In this document: positions 39,819 to 49,366 of the stretch, one piece after another | Layout of the letters: every line of letters begins with the position of its first letter | Numbering within the stretch: the first letter of the stretch is position 1 | Program-made: the position numbers and the translations under genes | Assembly: GCF_000961885.1 (NCBI RefSeq) | Contig: NZ_JZKH01000014.1 | Span: 1-64,000 of the forward strand | Source: Streptomyces rubellomurinus | Lineage (GTDB): Bacteria; Actinomycetota; Actinomycetes; Streptomycetales; Streptomycetaceae | Reading direction: 5' to 3' | Length of the DNA: 64,000 nucleotides | Notes under the pieces: generated by a model | The model's input: only the letters and a program-made list of their open reading frames with translations | What the model was told of the DNA's origin: nothing | Database searches by the model: none

Positions 39819-42355
39819 ACCCCGAACTCGCGAGCACCGCGCCCCACTTCTGGCAGGGCTCGTTCATCGACGACGACGAGGCCGCCCGGCGTCTCGCCGA
39901 GCTGCCCGACCTCGCCGCCCGGACCCTGGCCGAACCCCTGCCCACCGAACTGGTGCTGAGCGCCTGCCAACACCTCGCCGACGCCCTCGGCGCGCCGGGC
40001 GACCCGGTCCGCGCCCGTCTCCTCGCCGAACTCACCGGTGGCGGCGTCGACCCCGACGAGGCGGCGGCGACGCTCGCCGAGATCGCCGGTGCGATCGCCC
40101 GCCCGGCCCTGGAACGCAAGCTGCGCAGCGAACTCGGCGGACTGCGCCCCGAGCGGCTCACCCGGCCCGACGCGCGGGAGACCACCTTCGAGGCGTGGGC
40201 GCCGGTCGGGCTCCTGGTCCACATCGCCCCCGGCAACGCCGCCGCCGTGGCCCCGCTGAGCGTGATCGAGGGCCTGCTCACCGGTAACCTCAACGTGCTG
40301 AAGACCAGCAGCGCCGACACGCCGCTCGCCCAGCACCTGCTCGCCGAGCTGGCCGCCGCCGACCCGACCGGCGCCCTGGCCCGCCGGATCGTCGCGCTCC
40401 GCTTCCCCTCCGCCCGCACCGCGTGGCTGCGGCTGATGTGCGAGGCCGCCGACGCGGTGGCGGTCTGGGGCGGCGAGGACGCCGTCCGCGCGGTCTCCGA
40501 ACTGGTCCCGGCCGGCTGCCGCCTGGTCGAGTGGGGGCACCGGGTCTCCTTCGCCTACCTGACCCGTGACGCCTGGTCGGACCGGGTGACCCTGGACGCG
40601 CTCGCCGCCGACGTCTGCCGCTTCGAACAGCAGGCCTGCTCCAGCCCCCAGGTGGTCTACCTCGACACCGAGGACGACGAGGAGGTCTTCGCGTTCGCCG
40701 AGCGCTTCGCGGCCCACCTCGCCGACGCCTCCGCCGAGCTGCCCCGGCCCGAGCTCGAACCGGCCGAGCACGCCGAGATCACCACCACCGAACTGGTCGC
40801 CCGGCTGGAGGAGCACCTCGGCCTCACCAGGGTCCTGGCCGCCGAGGACGGCTCCTGGCGCGTCCTCGCCGACACCCGGCCCGCCCTGGCCGCCTCGCCC
40901 CTCCACCGCAGCGTCTGGGTCAAGCCGCTGCCCCGCGCCCGCGTCATGCCCGTACTGCGCCCGATGCGCCGGTACCTGCAGACCGCCGCGATCGCCGGCA
41001 GCCGAGCCGACGTCGCCCGGCTGTCGCAGGCCGTGCTCGCCGCCGGCGTGCTGCGGGTCACCCCGGTCGGCGGGATGCTCGACGGCTACCACGGCGAGCC
41101 CCACGACGGCGTCTACGCGCTCCAGCGCTACAGCCGCCGCGTCAGCGTCCGGACGGACCGCGCCTTCGCCACCACCGCCTGCCTGGACGACCTGGCGGCC
41201 CCGGCCTTCGTCCCCGCCGCGCCGAGCGGCCCGCTGCTGGACAAGGCCGGGGTGCAGGAGCAGCTGCGCACCCTCGCCCCGGAGCACGCCCACCTCCACT
41301 TCCGCAGCGGCGGCAGCACCGGGGCCCCGGCCCTGTCGGTGTTCACCAACGCCGACTACGACACCCAGATGCGGGCCTGCGCCGACGGCCTGCTCGCCGC
41401 CGGGTTCGATCCGGCCCGGGACCGCGCCGCCAACCTCTTCTACTGCGGCGGCATGTACGGAAGCTTCATCAGCTTCTTCTCGATCCTGGAACGCCTCAAC
41501 GCCACCCAGCTCCCGATCGCCGCCGGCCCCGACCACACCGCCACCGCCGAGGCGCTGGTGACGAACGGGGCGGACACCGTGTTCGGCATGCCCTCCTACC
41601 TCTGGCAGCTGTTCCACGCCCGGGCCGACCAGCTGCGCGCCTACGGCGGGATCAGGAAGGTGTTCTACGGCGGCGAGCACTTCACGGCCGAGCAACGCCG
41701 GGTGCTCACCGAGGAGTTCGGCGTCGAGGTGATCCGCTCGGCCGCGTACGGCAGCACCGACCTGGGGCCGCTCGGCTACCAGTGCACCCACGCCGAGGGA
41801 TCGGTCCACCACGTCCTGACCGACCTGCACACCCTGGAGATCCTGGCCCCGGAGGCCGACCGACCGGTGCCCGCCGGGCAGCCGGGCCGCCTGGTCTTCA
41901 CCAGCCGCACCCGGGCCGGGCAGCGCCTGGAGCGGTACCAGATCGGCGACCTCGGCCGCGCGGTCGAGGGCGTCTGCCCCTGCGGCAGCCACACCCCGCG
42001 CCTCGAACTCCTCGGCCGGTACGGGGACGTCGTCCGGGTCGCCACGTACTTCCTCAACGTCCGGCGCTTCGTCGCGGTGGCCCAGGAGGAGTTCGGCTAC
42101 CAGGGAGAGCTGCAGCTGGTCCTGGACGCGGGTGAGGGCCGCGAGCGGGCCGTCGTCCGGCTCGACGGACGGTACGCACAGGACGGGCCGGCGGCCCGCG
42201 CCGCCTTCCTGACCGCCATCCCGGAGCTGGGCTCGGCCGTGGACGAGGAGCTGCTCGACTTCAGGGTCGAGACCGTCGACTCCGGGGCGTTCGAACGGAC
42301 GCCCACCAGCGGCAAGCTCCGGACGGTGATCGACCGGCGGCGGACCACGATGTGA
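39815..42355 (+). CDS. Fusion: LuxC-type acyl reductase + PaaK-like adenylation domain
   Basis: 846 aa from GTG (GTGA overlap; AAGGGAA upstream). Residues 1-450 are a LuxC acyl-CoA/acyl-protein reductase: HIAPGNAAAVAPLSV is the NADPH-binding region, and C275 in EQQACSSPQ is the acyl-accepting cysteine. Residues about 465-846 are a PaaK/LuxE-like ligase with adenylate loop FRSGGSTGAPA (about 497-507) and FYGGEHFTAEQ and SAAYGSTDLGPLGYQC further on. The fusion suggests activation and reduction on one chain, while the separate LuxE and first ligase act on other acids or partners. It ends the operon; a hairpin follows. Confidence 0.87.
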   Translation: MNPELASTAPHFWQGSFIDDDEAARRLAELPDLAARTLAEPLPTELVLSACQHLADALGAPGDPVRARLLAELTGGGVDPDEAAATLAEIAGAIARPALERKLRSELGGLRPERLTRPDARETTFEAWAPVGLLVHIAPGNAAAVAPLSVIEGLLTGNLNVLKTSSADTPLAQHLLAELAAADPTGALARRIVALRFPSARTAWLRLMCEAADAVAVWGGEDAVRAVSELVPAGCRLVEWGHRVSFAYLTRDAWSDRVTLDALAADVCRFEQQACSSPQVVYLDTEDDEEVFAFAERFAAHLADASAELPRPELEPAEHAEITTTELVARLEEHLGLTRVLAAEDGSWRVLADTRPALAASPLHRSVWVKPLPRARVMPVLRPMRRYLQTAAIAGSRADVARLSQAVLAAGVLRVTPVGGMLDGYHGEPHDGVYALQRYSRRVSVRTDRAFATTACLDDLAAPAFVPAAPSGPLLDKAGVQEQLRTLAPEHAHLHFRSGGSTGAPALSVFTNADYDTQMRACADGLLAAGFDPARDRAANLFYCGGMYGSFISFFSILERLNATQLPIAAGPDHTATAEALVTNGADTVFGMPSYLWQLFHARADQLRAYGGIRKVFYGGEHFTAEQRRVLTEEFGVEVIRSAAYGSTDLGPLGYQCTHAEGSVHHVLTDLHTLEILAPEADRPVPAGQPGRLVFTSRTRAGQRLERYQIGDLGRAVEGVCPCGSHTPRLELLGRYGDVVRVATYFLNVRRFVAVAQEEFGYQGELQLVLDAGEGRERAVVRLDGRYAQDGPAARAAFLTAIPELGSAVDEELLDFRVETVDSGAFERTPTSGKLRTVIDRRRTTM

Positions 42356-42364
42356 TGCCGCCAC

Positions 42365-42416
42365 CGCCCGGCCGGGGCTGGGGCTGGGGCCGGGACACCC
42401 CGGCCCCGGCCGGGCG
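42365..42416 (+). terminator. Hairpin terminator after the LuxC-type operon
   Basis: CGCCCGGCCGGGG (42365-42377) pairs with CCCCGGCCGGGCG (42404-42416). A competing inner stem exists in the loop. It lies 9 nt past the operon's last stop. Confidence 0.75.
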
Positions 42417-42518
42417 ACCGTCTCGTCGGGTGACCTCGGGGCGTGGGTGCCGGGTCGGCCGGCCGATCGCTCGCATAGTCGGAATCCACGTCATATTCAC
42501 CGATCGTGGGACGAGCCG

Positions 42519-43712
42519 ATGATGCGATTGCCATGCCGAGAGATCCTCACCGCCGCCACCGCCCTGCTGCTCCCCCTCACGGGATGCGGGGCACCGCAGG
42601 CACGGCAGGCCGTGCCGTCGCCACCGCGGGAGCCGAGCTCCGCGGCCACTCCCGCCCCGGCGGGACCGCGGGCGTTCACCCTGGTCGCCACCGGGGACGT
42701 CCTGCCGCACACCGAGATCATCCAGCAGGCCAAGGAGGACGCCGGGGGCAGCGGCTACGACTTCACCCGGATGCTCGCCGGCGTCAAACCGGTCATCGGT
42801 GCCGCCGACCTGGCCATCTGCCACATGGAGACGGTGTACGGCGCGGACGGCGGGCCCTTCACCGGCTACCCGTCGTTCAAGTCGCCCCCGCAGGTCGCCC
42901 GGGCGCTCAAGGACGCCGGATACACCTCCTGCGACACCGCCTCCAACCACACGCTCGACGACGGGCCGGACGGCATCCGGCGCACGCTCGACGCCATGGA
43001 CGCCGTCGGCCTGTTGCACACCGGCTCCGCGCGCAGCGCCGACGAGGCGGGCCGCCCCGCACTGCTCACGGCGGGTGGCGCCACCGTGGCCCAACTCGCC
43101 TACACCTACGGCACCAACGGCATCCCGCTGCCGAAAGGGCAGCCCTGGGCGGTCAACCTCATCGACCGGGAGCGGATCCTCACCGACGCGCGGGCCGCCC
43201 GGGAGCAGGGTGCGGACATCGTGGTGGTCAGCCTCCACTGGGGCACCGAGTGGCAGGACACCCCGGACGAGCAGCAGCTCACGCTCGCTCGTGACCTGGC
43301 CGCCGAGCAGAGCCCCGGCCGGCCCGACGTCGATCTGATCCTCGGCACCCACGCCCACATTCCGCAGGCGTACGAGAAGATCAACGACACCTGGACGGTC
43401 TACGGCATGGGCGACCAGCTCGCCGGACACATGTTCAACCACACCGGCGCGGAGGACCCCCGCGGCAACTGGAGCTCGATCGCCCGGTTCACCTTCTCGC
43501 CACCGACGCGGCCCGGGCAGCGCTGGGCCGTCACCCGGGCCGAGTTCGTCCCGCAGCTGACGGACCTCGGCCCGCCCTACCGAGTCCTCGACCTGACCGA
43601 GGCCGTCCGCCGCGATCCCGGCCGCGGCGACTACGCCCGGGCCCTGGACCACATCCGGTCGGTCGTGCTGAGCCGCGGCGGCGCCTCGGCGGGGCTGACC
43701 ATGGCGCCCTGA
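42519..43712 (+). CDS. CapA-family metallophosphatase-like lipoprotein
   Basis: 397 aa. The lipobox LTGC places the lipidated cysteine at C23 (the second of two adjacent ATGs would shift it by one). The catalytic domain starts with TLVATGDVLPHTE and carries SNHTLDD, VVSLHWGTEW and GTHAHIPQ, the metal-binding motifs of the CapA/PGA_cap group of calcineurin-like proteins. The family is involved in poly-gamma-glutamate or related polymer handling at the cell surface, but many actinobacterial members have no known substrate. GGGA lies about 8 nt before the ATG. No capBC genes are adjacent, so capsule synthesis is not implied. Confidence 0.87.
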   Translation: MMRLPCREILTAATALLLPLTGCGAPQARQAVPSPPREPSSAATPAPAGPRAFTLVATGDVLPHTEIIQQAKEDAGGSGYDFTRMLAGVKPVIGAADLAICHMETVYGADGGPFTGYPSFKSPPQVARALKDAGYTSCDTASNHTLDDGPDGIRRTLDAMDAVGLLHTGSARSADEAGRPALLTAGGATVAQLAYTYGTNGIPLPKGQPWAVNLIDRERILTDARAAREQGADIVVVSLHWGTEWQDTPDEQQLTLARDLAAEQSPGRPDVDLILGTHAHIPQAYEKINDTWTVYGMGDQLAGHMFNHTGAEDPRGNWSSIARFTFSPPTRPGQRWAVTRAEFVPQLTDLGPPYRVLDLTEAVRRDPGRGDYARALDHIRSVVLSRGGASAGLTMAP

Positions 43713-43755
43713 CCGGGCGGCGCGGACGTACGCGTGCGGATGAGAGGGTGGGCCC

Positions 43756-44838
43756 GTGAACGAGACGATCATGGCAGCCGCCCGCGAACGAGCCGCCGGG
43801 CACCGGCACCGCTTCGACCTCCGCTTCGAGGCCTACTTCGCCGCCCTGCCGGAACGCCTCGACACCCCGCCGCTCAGCCGCTTCACCCCACGCTGCCTGG
43901 AACTGCTGCGGGACCTCTCACTGCGCGGCGGCAAGCGGCTGCGGGTCGCCCTCCTGTACGAGGCCGCCCGACTGGTGACCACCGGCCCAGTCCCCGGCCT
44001 GGCCGAGGCCGCGCTGAGCATCGAGCTGCTCCAGACGCACGGGCTCGTCCACGACGACATCATCGACGACACGCCCCTGCGCCGCGGCGGCCCCTCCACC
44101 TACTACGCCTACCGCCAGGACTTCCCGGAGGCGGACGGCACCGCCCTCGGCCTCGCCGTCCTGGCCGGGGACCTCGCCGCGTTCCTCTCGATGCGGGTCC
44201 TGCTGGACGCGGACGTCCCCGCCGAGCTGCGCCAGGCGATGCTGGAGGTGCAGCTGAACGCCGGCGCCGAGACGGTCGCCGGCCAGATCGTCGACCTCGA
44301 ACGCGACTTCCTCGCGCTCCCGGACGAGGAGTTCCTGCACACCGTCTGCGAGTACAAGTCCACCCGGTACTCCGTGCTCGCCCCGCTGCGACTGGGGCTG
44401 CTGGCCGCCGGCGAGGACCTGGCCGCCCACGACGCACGGCTGCGCCGGTACGCGACCCTGGTCGGCATCGGCGGCCAGCTCCGCGACGACTACCTCGACC
44501 TGTTCGGCGACGACGACACCACCGGCAAGTCCACCGGCACCGACCTCCGCGCGGGCCGCCGCAGCTACGCCCTGACCGCCCTGCTCGCCGCCGCGGACGA
44601 GACGCAGCGGGCCGTGGTGGAGTCCGCGCTCGGCGATCCGCACTGCTCCCCCGACACGGTCGAGCACATCCGCGAGCTGGCCCGGCTGCTGGGCGTGGAC
44701 GGGAAGCTCCGCTCCGACATGCGCCGCTGCGCCGACGCGGCCCGCACCGAAGCCCAGGGCTGGCGCCCGCACTGGCGCGACGAGGCGGTGTCCTTCTTCG
44801 AAGGCCTGCCACTGTCGAACGTGATCCCGGGCGACTGA
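43756..44838 (+). CDS. Polyprenyl diphosphate synthase (trans-isoprenyl)
   Basis: 360 aa from GTG; GAGAGG lies about 8 nt upstream. First aspartate-rich motif HDDIIDD (D100-D105), second RDDYLDLFGDD, and the conserved GGKRLR (about 58-63), LLQTHGLVHDD and GKSTGTDL segments are all present. It condenses IPP with allylic diphosphates; chain length is not clear (His/Gly at the -5/-4 positions before the first motif). It could supply the UbiA enzyme of the operon at 26.7-31.5 kb, but the two are 12 kb apart, so this is inference. Confidence 0.92.
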   Translation: MNETIMAAARERAAGHRHRFDLRFEAYFAALPERLDTPPLSRFTPRCLELLRDLSLRGGKRLRVALLYEAARLVTTGPVPGLAEAALSIELLQTHGLVHDDIIDDTPLRRGGPSTYYAYRQDFPEADGTALGLAVLAGDLAAFLSMRVLLDADVPAELRQAMLEVQLNAGAETVAGQIVDLERDFLALPDEEFLHTVCEYKSTRYSVLAPLRLGLLAAGEDLAAHDARLRRYATLVGIGGQLRDDYLDLFGDDDTTGKSTGTDLRAGRRSYALTALLAAADETQRAVVESALGDPHCSPDTVEHIRELARLLGVDGKLRSDMRRCADAARTEAQGWRPHWRDEAVSFFEGLPLSNVIPGD

Positions 44839-44877
44839 CCGGACACCCCGGACTCTGGCACGCTCCCCGAAGGCCAA

Positions 44878-46221
<1,344 letters not shown>

Positions 46222-46244
46222 GACTGCGTCCCCTAACCGTGGAA

Positions 46245-46265
46245 AACATGAGGGGAACTCATGTT
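46245..46265. promoter_or_regulatory. Perfect palindrome, probable operator
   Basis: AACATGAG (46245-46252) and CTCATGTT (46258-46265) flank GGGAA. The element is AT-rich compared with its surroundings and lies between the divergent GH1 gene (ATG at 46221) and the gene at 46387. It looks like a dimeric repressor site; no regulator is encoded beside it. Confidence 0.65.
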
Positions 46266-46386
46266 ACCGACCGGGGACCGAAACACCAGGGCACCGGGAA
46301 ACCGGCCGAAGTCGCGGTGCGGCCTTTCGGGTGGTGGGTGGGGGCTGACACGATGGCGCGGGGACTCCGAGTGAGGGAGAGCTGCG

Positions 46387-47487
46387 GTGGCGACGGTGCG
46401 CGTGAGTTCGGCGGTCATGACCCACCCCGTGCGGCTGGAGCAGGCCCGCGAGTTGGCCGCGCGGCTTCGGTTGGACGCTCTGGCGCTCGATCCCGAGCCC
46501 GATGGTCCGCCGTGCGCGCTGCGGACGGCGCTGGTCGCCTGGGCGGCGGCGGATCCGGCGGGGAGTCACCATCTGGTCGTCCAGGACGACGTGTCCGCGC
46601 CGGAGGAGATGGTGGCGCTGGTCGAGCGGGCGGCCGCGCGGTTCCCCGACGAGGCGCTGGTGTTCTACACCAACTGGCACGCGCGCAACGGCGGTGCGGC
46701 CCGGCTGGCCGCGCTCGCGGGCGCGGGCTGGGTGCGGGCCGTGCCCGACGAGTTCACGCCGTCGCTCGCCGTCTGCCTGCCGGTCGACACGGCGGAGGAC
46801 TTCCGCCGGTTCGCCACCGGCAGCACCGAGCGGCACGACGACGAGCTCTTCTCCGTCTTCTTCCGGGCCCGCGGCCGGATGAGCCTGATCGCCGTGCCCA
46901 CCGTGGTGGAGCACATCGGCACCAGCAGCATCAACGGCCATGCCACCCAGGGGATCCGGCTCGCCGTCTGCCCGGTGGACGCCGCCGACGCCGGGCCGCT
47001 GCTGGAGCGGGGCCGCGTCCTGGAGGAGCCGGGGTGGGTCCCGTACATGCGGTACGGCGAGGGGTACGTCCGGCTCGTCGGCCAGGAGCACGGGCCGGAC
47101 GGCGGGCGCGGCCATCACCGCTGGCGCGACGCCCTGCCGGCGACCGGGCTCGCGGAGCGGACCGTGCGCGAGGCGGTGGCGGACGCCATGCCGGCGGACC
47201 TGGCGGCCGAGGTCGCGGGCCGCTTCGGCCGGGGCTTCGCCGAGGAGCTCTGGATCCACTGCCTGCTGCTCGGCCGGCAGGCGGCCGAGGCCGCCCGCCG
47301 GCTGGGCGGCGATCACGGTGTACCGGCGGGCGCCCTCGCCCGGCTGCGGGAGGCGGCGGTGGCCACCGTCGGCCCCGCCGGGCTGCCGCCCGAGCGCCGG
47401 CCCGAGGCGGGGCCGGACGAGGTGCGGCTGATGTCCGCGTTCGCGTGGACGGCCGTCAGCGCGGGAGAGCGGCTCCCTCCGGCCTGA
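46387..47487 (+). CDS. Glycosyltransferase-like protein (paralogue of 59947-61644)
   Basis: 366 aa from GTG with GGGAGAG about 7 nt upstream. Signature phrases are AVMTHPVR, LDPEPDG, LRTALVAW, HHLVVQDDVS (QDD as a probable DxD metal site), and EHIGTSSINGHATQG. The gene at 59947 carries each of these in the same order, so the two are clear paralogues. The fold looks like a GT-A glycosyltransferase but no named family is certain. Its last 32 nt overlap the convergent GNAT gene. With its paralogue it brackets the amidinotransferase region. Confidence 0.7.
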   Translation: MATVRVSSAVMTHPVRLEQARELAARLRLDALALDPEPDGPPCALRTALVAWAAADPAGSHHLVVQDDVSAPEEMVALVERAAARFPDEALVFYTNWHARNGGAARLAALAGAGWVRAVPDEFTPSLAVCLPVDTAEDFRRFATGSTERHDDELFSVFFRARGRMSLIAVPTVVEHIGTSSINGHATQGIRLAVCPVDAADAGPLLERGRVLEEPGWVPYMRYGEGYVRLVGQEHGPDGGRGHHRWRDALPATGLAERTVREAVADAMPADLAAEVAGRFGRGFAEELWIHCLLLGRQAAEAARRLGGDHGVPAGALARLREAAVATVGPAGLPPERRPEAGPDEVRLMSAFAWTAVSAGERLPPA

Positions 47488-48226
47488 CCGGATGGGCGAT
47501 CCACACCCCGGGCTCCCAGTACGAGCCGAGGTCGCGGGCGCGCTCGATCCGCAGCGGGGACAGGCCGCCCGGGAAGACGTAGTCGCCGTCCTCCGGGAAG
47601 GCCAGGCCCGTCCAGCTCTCCCACTCGGCGACCGTCCCGGTGATCCGCGACGAGTGCTCCGAGGCCCCGACGACCGTGCCGCCTGCGCCCACCTGGGTAC
47701 GGATCCACGGGTCGAGCGGGGCCCCGTCCGCCCGCCGCCAGGCCGCGTACCGCTCGATCGGCACCAGGGGGTAGCGGTCCTTCCAGGTGGGGCGCACCGG
47801 CACCAGCACCACCGGCAGCCCGGCCCGCCGGGCGACGAGGTGCATCCCGTCGAGGAGCAGCCCGGACAGGCCCTTGCGCTGGTAGTCCTCCGCGACCTCG
47901 ATGCCCAGCGCGCACAGGGCGCCGGCGGGCCGCCCGGCCGCGCGGTCCGCGAACGCCCGGGCGATGGAGTCGTCCAGGCCGGGGCCGAGGTCGGCGGCCG
48001 TGCCGTCCCAGCTGCGCGGCAGCGAGCGCCCGGTGCCGGCCACCTCCTCGCGCACGTCGTCGTACAGGACGAACTGGTACGCGCGGAACTCCTCGAACAG
48101 CCGGTTCCAGTAGGTGTCGTTGACGTCGCCGTGCAGGTTGTACTCGGGGACGATGCCGGCGAACCGCTCCGGCATCCGGTCCCACAGCTCGGGGCGCTCC
48201 TCGTGGGTGACCACGACCAGGGCCAT
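47456..48226 (-). CDS. GNAT-family acetyltransferase
   Basis: 256 aa from the ATG at 48226 with GGAGG 8 nt upstream; the frame beyond runs into an ETS tripeptide repeat from a 9-bp tandem DNA repeat and is not thought to be translated. The acetyl-CoA loop lies in VAEDYQRKGLSGLLLDGM (QRKGLS as the Q/RxxGxG/A variant). The C-terminal 90 residues (YPLVPIERYAAWRRADG) recall GNATs linked to polyketide or condensation chemistry. Convergent overlap of 32 nt with the glycosyltransferase-like gene; same strand as the methyltransferase upstream. Confidence 0.8.
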   Translation of the reverse strand: MALVVVTHEERPELWDRMPERFAGIVPEYNLHGDVNDTYWNRLFEEFRAYQFVLYDDVREEVAGTGRSLPRSWDGTAADLGPGLDDSIARAFADRAAGRPAGALCALGIEVAEDYQRKGLSGLLLDGMHLVARRAGLPVVLVPVRPTWKDRYPLVPIERYAAWRRADGAPLDPWIRTQVGAGGTVVGASEHSSRITGTVAEWESWTGLAFPEDGDYVFPGGLSPLRIERARDLGSYWEPGVWIAHPVRPEGAALPR

Positions 48227-48257
48227 CAGGCCGTCCTCCGTTCCCGACTTTCCCAAT

Positions 48258-48293
48258 GTTTCCGATGTTTCCGACGTCTCCGACGTTTCCGGT
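48258..48293. repeat. 9-bp tandem repeat in front of GNAT gene (4 copies)
   Basis: GTTTCCGAT, GTTTCCGAC, GTCTCCGAC and GTTTCCGGT lie head to tail in the 74-nt gap between the methyltransferase stop and the GNAT start. They are in frame with the GNAT and would encode ETS repeats if an upstream start were used. Confidence 0.85.
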
Positions 48294-48300
48294 GGACCGA

Positions 48301-49146
48301 CTACGCGGGGACCTCGACGTCCCAGACGATGACGATCGGCAGCCCCTCCCAGGCCGCGCGGGCCGCCTCCGCGATGAACTCCTCGTAGCCGCCGGGCGCG
48401 AGGCGGCCGTTGAAGAGCGGCTCGTGGCAGGCCCGGACGCGCAGCCCGGCCGCCGTGAACGCCGCGAGGTAGCGGCCCGGCAGGTGGACGTGGTTGCGGA
48501 CGAAGGCGAGCCGGTCGGAGCCGTGCACGAAGACGCACTGGCCCTGGAGGGCTATGACGAAGGGATGCAGGTCCGAGACGAGGATCCGCCCGCCGGGGCG
48601 CACCACCCGGGCCAGTTCGGCGACGCCGGCCGTCAGGTCCGGCAGGTGGGTCATGGCGAGCGAGCAGACGGCGAGGTCGACGGAGTCGTCGTCGAGCGGC
48701 AGTTCCTCCAGGCTGCCGGTCCGGAACTCGGCGGCCGGGGCGCGCTCCTGGGCCTTGGCGAGCATCTCGGGCGACTGGTCCACGCCGATGGTGCGGTGGC
48801 CGCGGGAGACCAGGGCGGCGCTCTGGCGGCCGGTGCCGCAGGCGGCGTCGAGGGCGGTCCCGGCCGGGAGGGTGTCGAGGATGCCGTGCAGGACGGGCTC
48901 CTCGACCTCGATGTACGAGCTGGGCAGCGAGTCGTAGATCGCCGACCAGGAGGCGTAGCCCTCGGCGAGGCCGAGTTCGCTGACGGCGGCGCCGCCGTCC
49001 GGCAACAGCCCGTCGCCCGAAGCGAAACGCCGGATGTCCTCGACGCGTGCGTCGAGGAACTTCTCCTCCCCGTCCATGGCGTGCCGCAGCAGCGCCAGTC
49101 CTTCGATTCCCAGGACCAGTTCCCGCACCCGGAATTCACTGCTCAT
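48301..49146 (-). CDS. Class I SAM-dependent methyltransferase
   Basis: 281 aa. The Methyltransf_11-type core lies at about 85-190: ALDAACGTGRQSA (motif I), GVDQSPEMLAKA, and VDLAVCSLAMTHLPD (motif II region). ATG at 49146 with AAGGAG 6 nt upstream. The N-terminal 60 residues are helical. The substrate is unknown; it lies in the amidinotransferase region and is probably co-transcribed with the GNAT gene downstream. Confidence 0.87.
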   Translation of the reverse strand: MSSEFRVRELVLGIEGLALLRHAMDGEEKFLDARVEDIRRFASGDGLLPDGGAAVSELGLAEGYASWSAIYDSLPSSYIEVEEPVLHGILDTLPAGTALDAACGTGRQSAALVSRGHRTIGVDQSPEMLAKAQERAPAAEFRTGSLEELPLDDDSVDLAVCSLAMTHLPDLTAGVAELARVVRPGGRILVSDLHPFVIALQGQCVFVHGSDRLAFVRNHVHLPGRYLAAFTAAGLRVRACHEPLFNGRLAPGGYEEFIAEAARAAWEGLPIVIVWDVEVPA

Positions 49147-49296
49147 GCGGACTCCTTTTCGACGAACAGCGGAGAGGAATGCACGGCGGCCGGTCGGATG
49201 CGGCCGGATTTCGGCCTACCCGGGGCGGCGGAGGAGGATTCTGCCATTTCGCGCGCTGTCCGAAAGGCGGTGCCGGATGGCCGGTTCGGGGCGCCG

Positions 49297-49326
49297 TTGC
49301 CCGGGTTTTCGAAAAAGGCCTAGCAT
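49297..49326 (+). promoter_or_regulatory. Promoter of the dimethylformamidase-like gene
   Basis: TTGCCC (49297-49302) and TAGCAT (49321-49326) are 18 nt apart, giving a transcription start near 49333 and a leader of about 34 nt with GGAGG before the ATG at 49367. Confidence 0.55.
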
Positions 49327-49366
49327 GACCGGCCGAAGCGGCCCGAACACCTGCGCGGAGGCGGAA

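Noticed and set aside
34884..42355. A bioluminescence (lux) operon.
   Set aside because: LuxC and LuxE domains are present but there is no luciferase luxA/luxB or luxD, so light production is not supported.
42519..43712. CapA-like protein as proof of a poly-gamma-glutamate capsule locus.
   Set aside because: The ligase and membrane genes capB and capC are not adjacent, and CapA-like lipoproteins occur widely without capsules.
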